From Actinomycetota bacterium (lineage in GTDB: Bacteria; Actinomycetota; Humimicrobiia; Hakubellales; JAMDDV01): 47,627 nt of DNA. Below are positions 25,206 through 33,272 of this stretch, one piece after another; position 1 is the stretch's first letter; the number at the start of each line of letters is the position of its first letter. A program made the translations under genes and the position numbers. Where the stretch lies: positions 1 through 47,627 of the forward strand of contig JAMDDV010000009.1 of NCBI GenBank assembly GCA_023488455.1. Reading direction: 5' to 3'. The notes beneath the pieces are model-generated. The model was not told the origin of the DNA, did no database searches, and saw only the letters and a list, made by a program, of their open reading frames with translations.

Positions 25206-25919
25206 ATGGAAATAAGTGCTGAACAACTGATCAAACAGGATAAAGAAGATATATCCAATATGTTTAACGGCGTGGCTCGAAGATATGACCTGGCGAATGA
25301 TGTCATGAGCCTTGGGCTTCACAGGTATTGGAAGAGGAGACTGGTAAACACGATTTTTATTGCAGATGGATATGATGTCTATGATTTTTGCTCAGGCACT
25401 GGCGATATCGCACTGTTGTTGTCTAAAAAATATGATGATCAGATAAGTTTGAATTGCATCGACTTCTCGAATCAGATGCTTGAGCTGGCAAAATTTAAAG
25501 TTGGTTCGGATACGGCTAATTACATATATTCAGATGTCACAAATCTTCCGTTTAAGGACGAGAGTGCTGATGTGTTGATAGTATCCTTTGGTCTCAGGAA
25601 CATAAATGATCTGGATGGAGCAATTGCGGAGATTTACAGGATATTAAAGAATGGAGCTAAGGCATATATACTTGAGTTCATGAATATAAGACCGTCCGTA
25701 TTTAACTGGCCCTTGAGGTTTTATATTAACAAGATCTCTCCTTTATTAGGCAGACTGGTTACGGGGTTAAAGGAATCATATAAATACCTGCCTTATTCAA
25801 TTGAAAAGTATCCGAACCTGGAGGAGGTATCGGATAAGCTAATTAATGCCGGATTTAAAAAAATTGATTGCTTAAGACTTTTCCCCGGGAATGTTTCCAT
25901 CCAGATTGCGATTAAGTAA
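25206..25919 (+). CDS. menG: Demethylmenaquinone methyltransferase (UbiE/MenG)
   Basis: This SAM-dependent methyltransferase performs the last step of menaquinone synthesis. Diagnostic blocks are MFNGVARRYDLANDVMSLGLHRYWKR at the N-terminus (beginning MFNGVARRYD), the SAM site DFCSGTGDIALLL, FGLRNINDLDGA and the C-terminal LFPGNVSIQIAIK. The start at 25206 fits the usual protein start and has AAGGAAA upstream; an earlier ATG at 25131 would add a basic extension. The presence of MenG implies a quinone-based respiratory chain. It precedes a nucleoside phosphorylase by 15 bases. Confidence 0.9.
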   Translation: MEISAEQLIKQDKEDISNMFNGVARRYDLANDVMSLGLHRYWKRRLVNTIFIADGYDVYDFCSGTGDIALLLSKKYDDQISLNCIDFSNQMLELAKFKVGSDTANYIYSDVTNLPFKDESADVLIVSFGLRNINDLDGAIAEIYRILKNGAKAYILEFMNIRPSVFNWPLRFYINKISPLLGRLVTGLKESYKYLPYSIEKYPNLEEVSDKLINAGFKKIDCLRLFPGNVSIQIAIK

Positions 25920-25934
25920 CTATGGAGGGTAGAG

Positions 25935-26777
25935 ATGAATTTCGATTCTTCTTCGGCAAGGAGTCCGCAAACTGACGGAGGAATGCAGTACCACATAAGG
26001 TGTAAACCAGGGGATCTTGCAAAGTACGTGTTGATGCCTGGTGATCCGGAGAGAGTTCCGTTAATTGGCAAGAATTGGGATGAATATAAGGAGGTTGCTT
26101 TTAACAGGGAGTACAGGTCTGCCGTGGGAATATATAAAGGCGTGAATATATCTGCCTGTTCCACGGGTATTGGAGGGCCTTCAACTGAGATAGCCTTTGT
26201 CGAGCTGAGCAGGGTCGGCTGTGATACGTTCATAAGGGTTGGCTCAACCGGTGCGATTCAACCAGAGATCGAATGCGGCGATATGATAATTAATACAGGG
26301 GCAGTTCGCCTTGATGGTTCTTCTGATCTATACGTTAGAAAAGAATATCCTGCGGTCGCGAGTTATGAGGTGACGATGGCTTTGATTGAAGCCTGTGAGA
26401 ATCTGGAGAAGCGATATTTCTTGGGAATCAGCGCTTGCTCTGCGTCATTTTATGCAGGACAGTCGCGGCTCTCCCTTGGTGACTACTGGCAGTCTTCGTT
26501 TGATACCAATTTTGAAGATCTGGTCAAGATGGGTGTTACTAATTACGAGATGGAGACGGCCACTTTGTTCGTGCTTGCATCTTTATCAAAATTTCGTGCA
26601 GGCAGCATTTGTGGAGTTATTGGTAACAGGATCACTGATGAGTGGAGCACTGAGGGTTTTGAGGAAGATGTGAGCAGGGTTGCCTGTGAAGCTGTCGGGA
26701 TCTTGTCTTCCTGGGATAAGCTAAAGGCAAGGACAGGAAAGAGATATGTTTTCCCTGGCATGTTTGCAGGAGATTAA
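25935..26777 (+). CDS. Nucleoside phosphorylase (second paralogue)
   Basis: This is a PNP_UDP_1-family enzyme of 280 residues. It keeps the canonical phosphate loop VLMPGDPERVPLI that the other paralogue lacks, together with STGIGGPSTEIAFVEL, TFIRVGSTGAIQPEI and NYEMETATLFVLASL. A GGAGGG ribosome binding site lies just upstream. It follows menG closely and may be co-transcribed, though no metabolic link is evident. Uridine phosphorylase is the best guess. Confidence 0.88.
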   Translation: MNFDSSSARSPQTDGGMQYHIRCKPGDLAKYVLMPGDPERVPLIGKNWDEYKEVAFNREYRSAVGIYKGVNISACSTGIGGPSTEIAFVELSRVGCDTFIRVGSTGAIQPEIECGDMIINTGAVRLDGSSDLYVRKEYPAVASYEVTMALIEACENLEKRYFLGISACSASFYAGQSRLSLGDYWQSSFDTNFEDLVKMGVTNYEMETATLFVLASLSKFRAGSICGVIGNRITDEWSTEGFEEDVSRVACEAVGILSSWDKLKARTGKRYVFPGMFAGD

Positions 26778-26816
26778 GATCAAATGAGCGAGATGGTCAG
26801 AATTAAAACTGTGTTA

Positions 26817-27176
26817 TTATTCAGAAAACGCCAGTATCCCCGTGGTAATTAAATTTAATACGGGGATGAACCAGACCACACCAAGCCAGACGGGTTTATT
26901 CCTCTGATTTGCGATACCTATCCATACAATGAACTGGATTATTATGTTCACGATAGGGATGAAAAGAAGTATCAGCCACCAGCCCGGTTTCCCGCCTAAT
27001 TTACAGAGCAGATATAAATTTGCAATCGGAATCCAGGCTAACCATCCGTTTGGCGTATCGGTCTTCCTCGCAATGGTCTGAAGACATACAGCAATGTAAA
27101 TATAAAGCCCAATACCAATTATGATGCCAATCAGGGTACCCGCAGTTCCAAGCGCGAAACCGATCTGATCTTCCAT
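26817..27176 (-). CDS. Small membrane protein of DUF5684 type
   Basis: This is a protein of about 119 residues with three or four membrane segments. The pattern TDTPNGWLAWIPIANLYLL, GKPGWWLILLFIPIVNI and VWLGVVWFIPVLNLI is the repeated W-P-N signature of the DUF5684 family, whose function is unknown. The start at 27176 is chosen because AAGGAG lies six bases upstream; an ATG at 27194 precedes that ribosome binding site. Convergent with the second phosphorylase. Confidence 0.75.
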   Translation of the reverse strand: MEDQIGFALGTAGTLIGIIIGIGLYIYIAVCLQTIARKTDTPNGWLAWIPIANLYLLCKLGGKPGWWLILLFIPIVNIIIQFIVWIGIANQRNKPVWLGVVWFIPVLNLITTGILAFSE

Positions 27177-27399
27177 GCACATCTCCTTTGTCATTTAAAG
27201 GCCATCTCACCCATAGGGTAATATATCTTTTTGCTACTGTATTTGCAACAATATTTGCTTTAACTTTTAGTAAGCGAATGGGGAAAATTAGTCGATTAAA
27301 TATTTATTTTTTGCAACGAAAGGATTAAGATTTTGCTTTATTTTTAAAGGTTTTTCTTTATAATGCCGATTATTGCGAATAATAACCGGGTAGTCGTTC

Positions 27400-28043
27400 A
27401 TGAAAATGATTATGAAGAAGTCTGTTTTTATATTTTTTATAGCTATTATTTTTATCCTGATGTTACCAGCCCCTGCAAACGCTAAAGGGGAGGTTATCGT
27501 TTTGTATGGTGATTCTATGTTTACAAACGATACGCTTATCCCGGCCGATGTAATTGTTTTGAGAGCTGGTGATTCCGTAATCGAGAGGGGACATGGTGGC
27601 TGGACCTCCTCAAACGGCAAGAAGCATTTCAAGGGCGAAGTGGTGTCTTTCAATCCTACCATCGTTGTTATTGATTTTGGCATTAATGATGCGATAAAAA
27701 GTGGAAGCCATAACAGAGTTTCACTTTCTCAGTATAAAAAGAACCTGAAAAAAATGATAAAGAAGTCTGTTGAGATTGGGGCAAGGGTTATTGTCGTAAC
27801 GCCTGGTCCCGTGAATTATGCGCAGCGTGGAGGTAGCTGGAAAGACAGTGAGATAAACGCATATCGGGAGCAGCCATAAGCGCTGCCTCGACATACGGAG
27901 CGCTGGTGGTGGATGCATATGCCCTGCTTGTAAATACGGGCAACTACCTTGCCTGTCTTCAAAGCGATGGGTTGCATTACAATGAGGTAGGTTCAAGGCT
28001 CATTGCTGATCAGATAAATTTGACGATAAACAATCTGCGGTGA
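27400..28043 (+). pseudogene. Secreted SGNH/GDSL hydrolase interrupted by a frameshift
   Basis: The first part encodes a signal peptide (FIFFIAIIFILMLPAPANA), the nucleophile block YGDSMF, block II GGWTS and block III FGINDA, and stops at 27879 after EINAYREQP. From 27870 another frame continues as AAISAASTYGALVVDAYALL and contains the catalytic block V SDGLHYNEVGSRLIADQI before a TGA at 28041-28043. Together the two parts make a full-length SGNH hydrolase, probably an acyl or carbohydrate esterase. One missing base around 27868-27870 explains the break. Real decay, an assembly error or, less likely, recoding are possible. Confidence 0.8.
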
Positions 28044-28059
28044 TATTCTTAAATTACAC

Positions 28060-28983
28060 ATGCCAGACACCTTTGTTAAATGTCTTGATTTAACCAAAAG
28101 ATTTGACCAGATTGTTGCTGTTAATGGTCTGAGCTTTGAAGTTTTTTCGGGCAGCATCTTCGGTCTTCTGGGCCCAAATGGGGCAGGGAAGACGACCACG
28201 ATCAGAATGCTCTGTGGAATGGTCAAACCGACCTCAGGAACTTATTCTGTCTGCGGGTTAGCCATGGACGAAGGCGGACATGAGAACCGAAGGTTGATCG
28301 GACTGCTAACGGAATACCCGGGTCATTTTGAACAGCTGACCGCTGAGCAGAATTTGATGTTTTATGCCAGGATGAATCTGATTGATCAGAATAGAGCCAG
28401 GTCGAAAATAGCAGAGCTTTTAACTCTTTTTGACCTTGAGAACCGAAAAGATGATCTGGTGGGTTCATTTTCAAAAGGAATGAAGCAAAAGCTTGCAATA
28501 GCGCGCTGTCTTCTGCACGATCCCAAGGTACTTTTTCTGGATGAGCCGACGGCAGGACTGGATCCTGAGTCTTCTAAAGAGATAAGAGATAAGATTGAAG
28601 AGATGCGCGATGAGGGCAGGGCGATTATTTTATGTACGCATAATCTTGATGAGGCTGAGAGGCTTTGCGATGAAGTTGCTTTGATTAAGACTGATCTCAT
28701 TGCTCTGGATAGCCCAGCAAATCTTAAGAGAAAAGCATTCAAAAATACAATAGAGATAACATTTGCTGGTAAGGCAGCAGCCTATCTGGATCTGCTCAAA
28801 GACAAAGGCTTCGCTGACTCGCAGTTAATCAATGAAAATAGTATTTCAATTGCCATCTCTGATATTCCTTTTGATAACCCCATCATCATTAAAGAGCTTG
28901 TGGGAGCAGGAGCTGATATAGTTTTTGTAACGGAAGTATCTCACTCCCTTGAGGATGCGTATCTTAATTTGATGGATAAATAA
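28060..28983 (+). CDS. ABC-2 type exporter ATPase
   Basis: This cytoplasmic ATPase is paired with the following ABC-2 permease. Walker A GPNGAGKTTTIRML, signature FSKGMKQKLAIARCLL and Walker B VLFLDEPTAGLDPESSKEI are intact, with the H-loop His in ILCTHNLDEAERLC. A C-terminal extension of about 80 residues is typical of DrrA/NatA-type exporters. The substrate is unknown. A TATTCT box lies ten bases before the ATG and no ribosome binding site is seen. Confidence 0.9.
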   Translation: MPDTFVKCLDLTKRFDQIVAVNGLSFEVFSGSIFGLLGPNGAGKTTTIRMLCGMVKPTSGTYSVCGLAMDEGGHENRRLIGLLTEYPGHFEQLTAEQNLMFYARMNLIDQNRARSKIAELLTLFDLENRKDDLVGSFSKGMKQKLAIARCLLHDPKVLFLDEPTAGLDPESSKEIRDKIEEMRDEGRAIILCTHNLDEAERLCDEVALIKTDLIALDSPANLKRKAFKNTIEITFAGKAAAYLDLLKDKGFADSQLINENSISIAISDIPFDNPIIIKELVGAGADIVFVTEVSHSLEDAYLNLMDK

Positions 28984-28984
28984 C

Positions 28985-29782
28985 ATGAACTCACTAAGGA
29001 TCAGAGCAATCATAGAGAAAGAGTGGACTGAGTTTGGTAAGAGCAGGTTGATGCTGATTACCTCTATTGTGCTCCCATTGGTTTTTTCGCTGATTCCAAT
29101 TGTGATGGCAATAGTCTTCAAGTATGTTGAGATGCCCGAAGCGAAACTTGGAGATATGAGTAGATTTTATGCGATGCTGCCGGGGGCTGGCTCCCTTACA
29201 AAAAAAGAGGTTTTTGAGGTTACTTTTTTGAGCGCATTTCTTTATTTTTATCTTATCGTACCGGCATGGCTTCCCATGAGCATGGCAACCAACAGCATAG
29301 TTGCAGAAAAAGAGAGGAAAAGCCTTGAGCCCATGCTCGCCTCTCCAATGGCAGTAAGTGAGCTCTTTTTTGGCAAACTGGTTTCTGCCTTCATTCCATC
29401 GATTGTGATAACCTGGGCCATGTTCATACTTTATCTGATTTTCATGTACATATTTCTTTCTCCAGCAGCTTTTGGTGCTCTTTTTGGCTTCAGGGTTTTT
29501 ATGGCGATGTTTGTGCTTGCTCCAATACTTTCAATTATATCTGTTACATTGGGCATCATAATTTCATCAAAAATTAAGGATATAAGGTCTGCCCAGCAGG
29601 TGGGGGGAGTTATAATCCTCCCTGTTTTGATTCCATTTTATCTTCAGGTGATGGGAGCGATAATGTTAAACTGGGTAGCGATGCTCGTAGGCTCAATAGT
29701 GCTGGCGTTCGTTGCCTATTTTATTTTCAGAATTGCGGTCAGAACTTTCGACAAGGAAGCTATATTAACGAAGTGGAAGTGA
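28985..29782 (+). CDS. ABC-2 type exporter permease
   Basis: This 265-residue membrane protein has about six helices. It contains the family's conserved EKERKSLEPMLASPMAVSEL-type block (VAEKERKSLEPMLASP) between helices two and three. It begins one base after the ATPase stop, so the pair forms one exporter, comparable to NatAB or drug exporters. The 3' end overlaps the convergent nuclease gene by 18 bases. Confidence 0.9.
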   Translation: MNSLRIRAIIEKEWTEFGKSRLMLITSIVLPLVFSLIPIVMAIVFKYVEMPEAKLGDMSRFYAMLPGAGSLTKKEVFEVTFLSAFLYFYLIVPAWLPMSMATNSIVAEKERKSLEPMLASPMAVSELFFGKLVSAFIPSIVITWAMFILYLIFMYIFLSPAAFGALFGFRVFMAMFVLAPILSIISVTLGIIISSKIKDIRSAQQVGGVIILPVLIPFYLQVMGAIMLNWVAMLVGSIVLAFVAYFIFRIAVRTFDKEAILTKWK

Positions 29783-30658
29783 TCCTGCTGATTCAGGTTT
29801 TTTGATCAGTATTGAACCGCTCAGGCTGCAGACTTCAAGTGTTTCTATCAGGATTTCATCAATTTTTTGTTTGTTGAACCCCATCGATTTTAAGATAGGG
29901 GGCTGCTGCGTGAGGTCTTTACAGGTGACAATTCCCTGGCTTAGCAGTCGATCCTTCTGCTTTTTGGAGAGAGTCGTAAGAGATGTGATTGGGTTTAAAC
30001 CTGAACGCTCGATCATCTCCTTCAGGCCGTTGTTCTCGGGGTAATTCCATGCAAGTATTTTCATTCCAACGCACTCTGCATATCTAATTGCGTCATTGGA
30101 GCATTTGGTATTTGTAACCAGCCAGTGCTGATGCGATTTATTTAATAGCTCTGGTGCCTGCAGCCATCTTTTTCTTACGTCTTCATAGCGCGCCTGTACA
30201 TAGAGAGCAATTTTAACGTCGGTAGTGTAACCCTGTCTGTTGTGATATTTGCATTCTGCCATCAGAAGCTCGTTGTCTCTTTCAGCGATTATGTCGATCT
30301 CATGCGGCACGCATTCGCCCTGTACTATTTCTCCAACCTTTACCTTGTATCCTATGGATCTGAATATCTCGGCGACAAATTTTTCAAAGGGGAAGCCGCT
30401 TGGCCCGAGTTCCATTATTGACAGCTTCAGGTTGTATTTTGCTGCCAGTGAAGATCTGGACTTTTTTAATAGCTCAGATGCATAGGAATAGATAAGCGAA
30501 GTGGGGATGCCGCTAAATATCTTCTTGCCTATGTCGCTGGTTATTAAGTCAATCAATTCCTGCTTCGCGCCTGCTTTTTCCAGCGATCTTCGCAGTTTCG
30601 CCTCCTGAAACGGTTCCTGTTCTCCGGAAGTTTTGGTGACTAATATGCCATCATTCAT
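29765..30658 (-). CDS. ATP-cone domain fused to Mrr-like PD-(D/E)XK endonuclease
   Basis: The N-terminus (about 1-85) looks like an ATP-cone, the nucleotide-binding regulatory domain of ribonucleotide reductases and NrdR: ILVTKTSGEQEPFQEAKLR, then LEKAG. The middle (about 88-220) is a restriction-endonuclease-type fold with Asp122, Glu135 and Lys137 in HEIDIIAERDNELLMAECKY. The C-terminal part (about 230-290) resembles helix-hairpin-helix repeats. This suggests a nuclease gated by ATP/dATP. No methyltransferase gene is nearby, so a classical restriction-modification pair is not evident. The biological role is unknown. Confidence 0.75.
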   Translation of the reverse strand: MNDGILVTKTSGEQEPFQEAKLRRSLEKAGAKQELIDLITSDIGKKIFSGIPTSLIYSYASELLKKSRSSLAAKYNLKLSIMELGPSGFPFEKFVAEIFRSIGYKVKVGEIVQGECVPHEIDIIAERDNELLMAECKYHNRQGYTTDVKIALYVQARYEDVRKRWLQAPELLNKSHQHWLVTNTKCSNDAIRYAECVGMKILAWNYPENNGLKEMIERSGLNPITSLTTLSKKQKDRLLSQGIVTCKDLTQQPPILKSMGFNKQKIDEILIETLEVCSLSGSILIKKPESAGSLPLR

Positions 30659-30760
30659 GCTGGGTAATAATATTATTTTAAAATCCTATTGACAGCAAGT
30701 GTATAATTAACCTATGTATATATGTTCATATATTAATTCTTATATGGCGGGAGGTGCCAG

Positions 30761-30811
30761 ATGAAAAGATTTATGTTAAGGAGAGTAGCTCACTGCTGCG
30801 AAGGATCGTAA
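30761..30811 (+). CDS. Possible 16-residue peptide ORF with ribosome binding site
   Basis: The frame encodes MKRFMLRRVAHCCEGS and stops at TAA 30809-30811. GGGAGG lies seven bases before the ATG, and TTGACA occurs about 70 bases upstream. A weak hairpin GGGCA/TGCCC follows. Basic N-terminus, histidine and two adjacent cysteines could suit a metal-linked leader peptide next to the Cys-rich ArsR gene on the opposite strand. It may equally be chance. Confidence 0.35.
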   Translation: MKRFMLRRVAHCCEGS

Positions 30812-30853
30812 GTATAGTCCCGGGCAAGACGTTAAACTGCCCAATTGTTATTT

Positions 30854-31189
30854 CTACCTGAAATATTTGAAGTAGTCGTCGCAGCATGAGCAGATCGAGT
30901 CATGTCTAACTTTGTAGATTATCTGCTTGCCCTTCCTTTCATTGATGACCAGCCCTGCTGATTTCAGTATGAAGAGATGGTGGGATACAGAGGACTGTGG
31001 TATTCCCAGGATTTCAGAAATTTTATTTACGAAAAGGTCGTGATGACTTAACAATAAAAGTATCTTTTGTCTGGTCTCATCCGATAGTGCCTTGAATATA
31101 TCGTTAACCCTCTTCAGATCACAGCACTTTCCCGAAACCACGCTCTTGTAAAATTCCATCTTTTCAGTGTTACTATCTGTTTTTTTCAT
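30854..31189 (-). CDS. ArsR-family metalloregulator
   Basis: This 111-residue winged-helix repressor has the ArsR pattern FKALSDETRQKILLLL and recognition helix GIPQSSVSHHLFILKSAGLV. Likely metal or metalloid ligands are Cys22-Cys23 (GKCCDL) and a C-terminal cluster Cys100, Cys102, Cys103 (ICSCCDDYF). The start is placed at the methionine of MKKTDSN; an upstream extension to 31255 has no support. No ribosome binding site is visible. Efflux or detoxification genes are not adjacent; the CopB ATPase lies 7.5 kb away. Confidence 0.85.
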   Translation of the reverse strand: MKKTDSNTEKMEFYKSVVSGKCCDLKRVNDIFKALSDETRQKILLLLSHHDLFVNKISEILGIPQSSVSHHLFILKSAGLVINERKGKQIIYKVRHDSICSCCDDYFKYFR

Positions 31190-31298
31190 GTTAATTTCAT
31201 ATTTACATATATCAATACGAAAATAATAACAACTTGCAAAATTTAATACAATCATTCCCGACTTGTGATAACTCTGATAGAATAAAATTATCTCCCAT

Positions 31299-31374
31299 GG
31301 GGGTATAGCTCAGCTGGTAGAGCGCTACAATCGCAATGTAGAGGCCAGGGGTTCGAATCCCCTTACCTCCACCA
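31299..31374 (+). tRNA. tRNA-Ala (anticodon CGC)
   Basis: A complete cloverleaf: acceptor GGGGGTA/TACCTCC with a G3-U70 wobble pair, the alanine identity element; D arm GCTC/GAGC; anticodon stem CTACA/TGTAG enclosing ATCGCAA (anticodon CGC); T arm AGGGG/CCCCT with TTCGAAT; and an encoded CCA end. It borders the GC-richer block to the right. Confidence 0.97.
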
Positions 31375-31463
31375 AAGGGACGACAATACCTAGAACCACT
31401 CGACATTCTAAACAAGACTGGCCGGGTAGAATCTTTTCAATAACCTTCCCATGGTCAGAAGAT

Positions 31464-32069
31464 TTAGAATGATATCGCTAACTGTTTAGCCCAAATTCGA
31501 ATAGCTTCCCAGTCTCTGGTGTCGTAAACCTCTGGCTTGACCTCTTTGAATCCGGCCGCTTCTAATTTCGGCCTGGTTGCCTCCATCGCTTTCCCGGACC
31601 ACCATGGCATGTGGTTAAAATCCCAGATGCCGCCGAATAGACCCAGTGCAAATGGTTGTAGATTATACTTTGCCGCTTTTTCTTCGAGATATTTTTTTCT
31701 GGTCCTGCCGGTTGCTTCATCTCCAGTTAGAACGGTGGTTTTTCCTCCAAAATGGAATTCTTCAAATTTTCCTTCATACTCGATTAATGCTTGGGCGCCG
31801 GATGAGACGAATAGTGCCACCCTTTTATTTGCCAGTTCTTTTTGAAATTTTTTCAAGAACTTCTCAGGTTCGCTGGTCCACCGGTTTATCATCATTCCAC
31901 TGCCGACGATAATTAGGTCGTACCCAGAGATATCCTTAATTTTTTCCTTTTTAGCATCGACTACCCTAACATCAGGCCCTTCGTAACGGAGTACTTTAGC
32001 GATTTCCTCTGAGGTGTTAGCTGTTGCCCCAAAGCGCGTCCCGTAAACAATCAAAACTTTCTTAGACAT
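31464..32069 (-). CDS. Flavodoxin-domain protein
   Basis: This 201-residue protein has a flavodoxin_5 type fold: the FMN phosphate loop is VLIVYGTRFGATANTSEEIA and the second flavin loop is VVGSGMMINRW. It resembles HemG-type protoporphyrinogen oxidases and general flavodoxin-like reductases. The start at 32069 is supported by GGGAGGAGA just upstream. It is the last gene of a four-gene minus-strand set headed by a LuxR-type regulator and follows an integral membrane protein. Confidence 0.85.
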   Translation of the reverse strand: MSKKVLIVYGTRFGATANTSEEIAKVLRYEGPDVRVVDAKKEKIKDISGYDLIIVGSGMMINRWTSEPEKFLKKFQKELANKRVALFVSSGAQALIEYEGKFEEFHFGGKTTVLTGDEATGRTRKKYLEEKAAKYNLQPFALGLFGGIWDFNHMPWWSGKAMEATRPKLEAAGFKEVKPEVYDTRDWEAIRIWAKQLAISF

Positions 32070-32082
32070 TCTTCTCCTCCCA

Positions 32083-32760
32083 CTATTGATTTTTAAATGT
32101 TTCATTACTCGCTACTGAAGCGGTTTGGTGTAATTCGGTCTGCTGTTGTGCATCTCTCACAAATCCAGTAAAAATTGTCAACAGGAGAAATCCGAGAGCA
32201 CATAGAATGGTAATATAGGTGAGATTCGGGTCATTTACACCGAAGAAATAATCAACAATGCTCATTCCGGGAAATAGTAACAGCCAGGCGATTAAGCAGA
32301 CGGTGAAAGACCACGGCCACAACTTTCCAAGGAAACGCCGGAGGCTAATAGGGAGATGCACGCGCCACCAGGTTAACGGCGCATTTATTCTGGTTCCGAT
32401 GACGCCAATCAGGATTCCAATTATGGGAGGGAAGATACCTCCGCCCACCAGCAACATGACGATTGATAGTAAAATCAGGAACAGACCGCCGTTCCTCCTA
32501 TGAACAAACATGGTTACCCACACCGTGAAGACCAAGGAAAAGAGGATGGCCAGAATTCCGGTTACAAGAAAGTTGGGAACGATAGACATCGCCGGCTCTC
32601 CTGCGACAATACGGAAAAATGCTGAATCTGGCCAGGATTGGAACACTACTCCGCTGGAAACCGTATTGCCTTGAAGTACTTCACCGATACCATGTTCGAT
32701 GCCACCTAGCCCCATAAGTGCACCCAGTGTTGAAACTATTGCTCTAGTCGCATTATTCAT
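32083..32760 (-). CDS. Integral membrane protein of unknown function
   Basis: This is a 225-residue protein with about six hydrophobic segments, including a first one around LGALMGLGGIEHGIGE. I recall similar proteins next to flavodoxins and LuxR regulators in Chloroflexota-type genomes, but no functional motif is evident. The 3' end lies 13 bases before the flavodoxin start, so the two are probably translated from one message. AGGAGG precedes the ATG. Confidence 0.7.
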   Translation of the reverse strand: MNNATRAIVSTLGALMGLGGIEHGIGEVLQGNTVSSGVVFQSWPDSAFFRIVAGEPAMSIVPNFLVTGILAILFSLVFTVWVTMFVHRRNGGLFLILLSIVMLLVGGGIFPPIIGILIGVIGTRINAPLTWWRVHLPISLRRFLGKLWPWSFTVCLIAWLLLFPGMSIVDYFFGVNDPNLTYITILCALGFLLLTIFTGFVRDAQQQTELHQTASVASNETFKNQ

Positions 32761-32875
32761 GTCTAACCTCCTTCAACAAACAAATTTGTTACTGTTTCTA
32801 TTCTCTATGGTTCTATTTTTCCTCTGCATTCATATTTCTTTCTAAATGTAGTATGCCGTTAAACCCTGATGTCGG

Positions 32876-33175
32876 TCAGCCATCTAAAGTTGTATTTGAG
32901 GGTTTATTCTGGTCGTGTATAGGTTTATTTATCCTGCAATATCGGCATTCGAGTGGAGTAACTCCGTCACTGTCCAGAAGCTGAACCGAAATAAGTTTAA
33001 GATTAAGATCGCGGATCTTGTTGAGGAGACCATGAAGGGCTGATTGGTCGGCTATTTCGCCGGTAAGTCGAGTCACCCCGGTTGGTTCAGCAATTAAGAC
33101 CATGCCAGTGAAATATAATGACCAGCTTTCATCAATGAGACCCTGGAATAGTATTTGGCATTTTTCTGCTTTCAC
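32876..33175 (-). CDS. Small protein of unknown function downstream of LuxR regulator
   Basis: This 99-residue, soluble protein starts MKAEKCQILFQGLIDESW. It shows an alternating beta pattern (YFTGMVLIAEPTGVTRLTG) and an ADQSALHGLLNKIRDLNLKLI helix common in small sensory or allosteric domains. A CRYC pair sits near the C-terminus. I do not recognise the family. It lies between the regulator and the membrane protein on the same strand. Confidence 0.6.
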   Translation of the reverse strand: MKAEKCQILFQGLIDESWSLYFTGMVLIAEPTGVTRLTGEIADQSALHGLLNKIRDLNLKLISVQLLDSDGVTPLECRYCRINKPIHDQNKPSNTTLDG

Positions 33176-33272
33176 ACCTGAATAATGGCAGTAAACCAGG
33201 GGCTCTGTCAGTGAACAAAGGGAGTATTTCAGGGTTTATTTGGCAGTTGAAACCAAAGGGGATAACCGAAGG

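Noticed and set aside
27369..27383. ATTATT-GCG-AATAAT palindrome before the SGNH gene as an operator
   Set aside because: It occurs once, is AT-rich and short; chance is likely.
31212..31415. Minus-strand ORF across the tRNA
   Set aside because: It contains the common spurious peptide GGGKGIRTPG that arises from antisense translation of tRNA genes.
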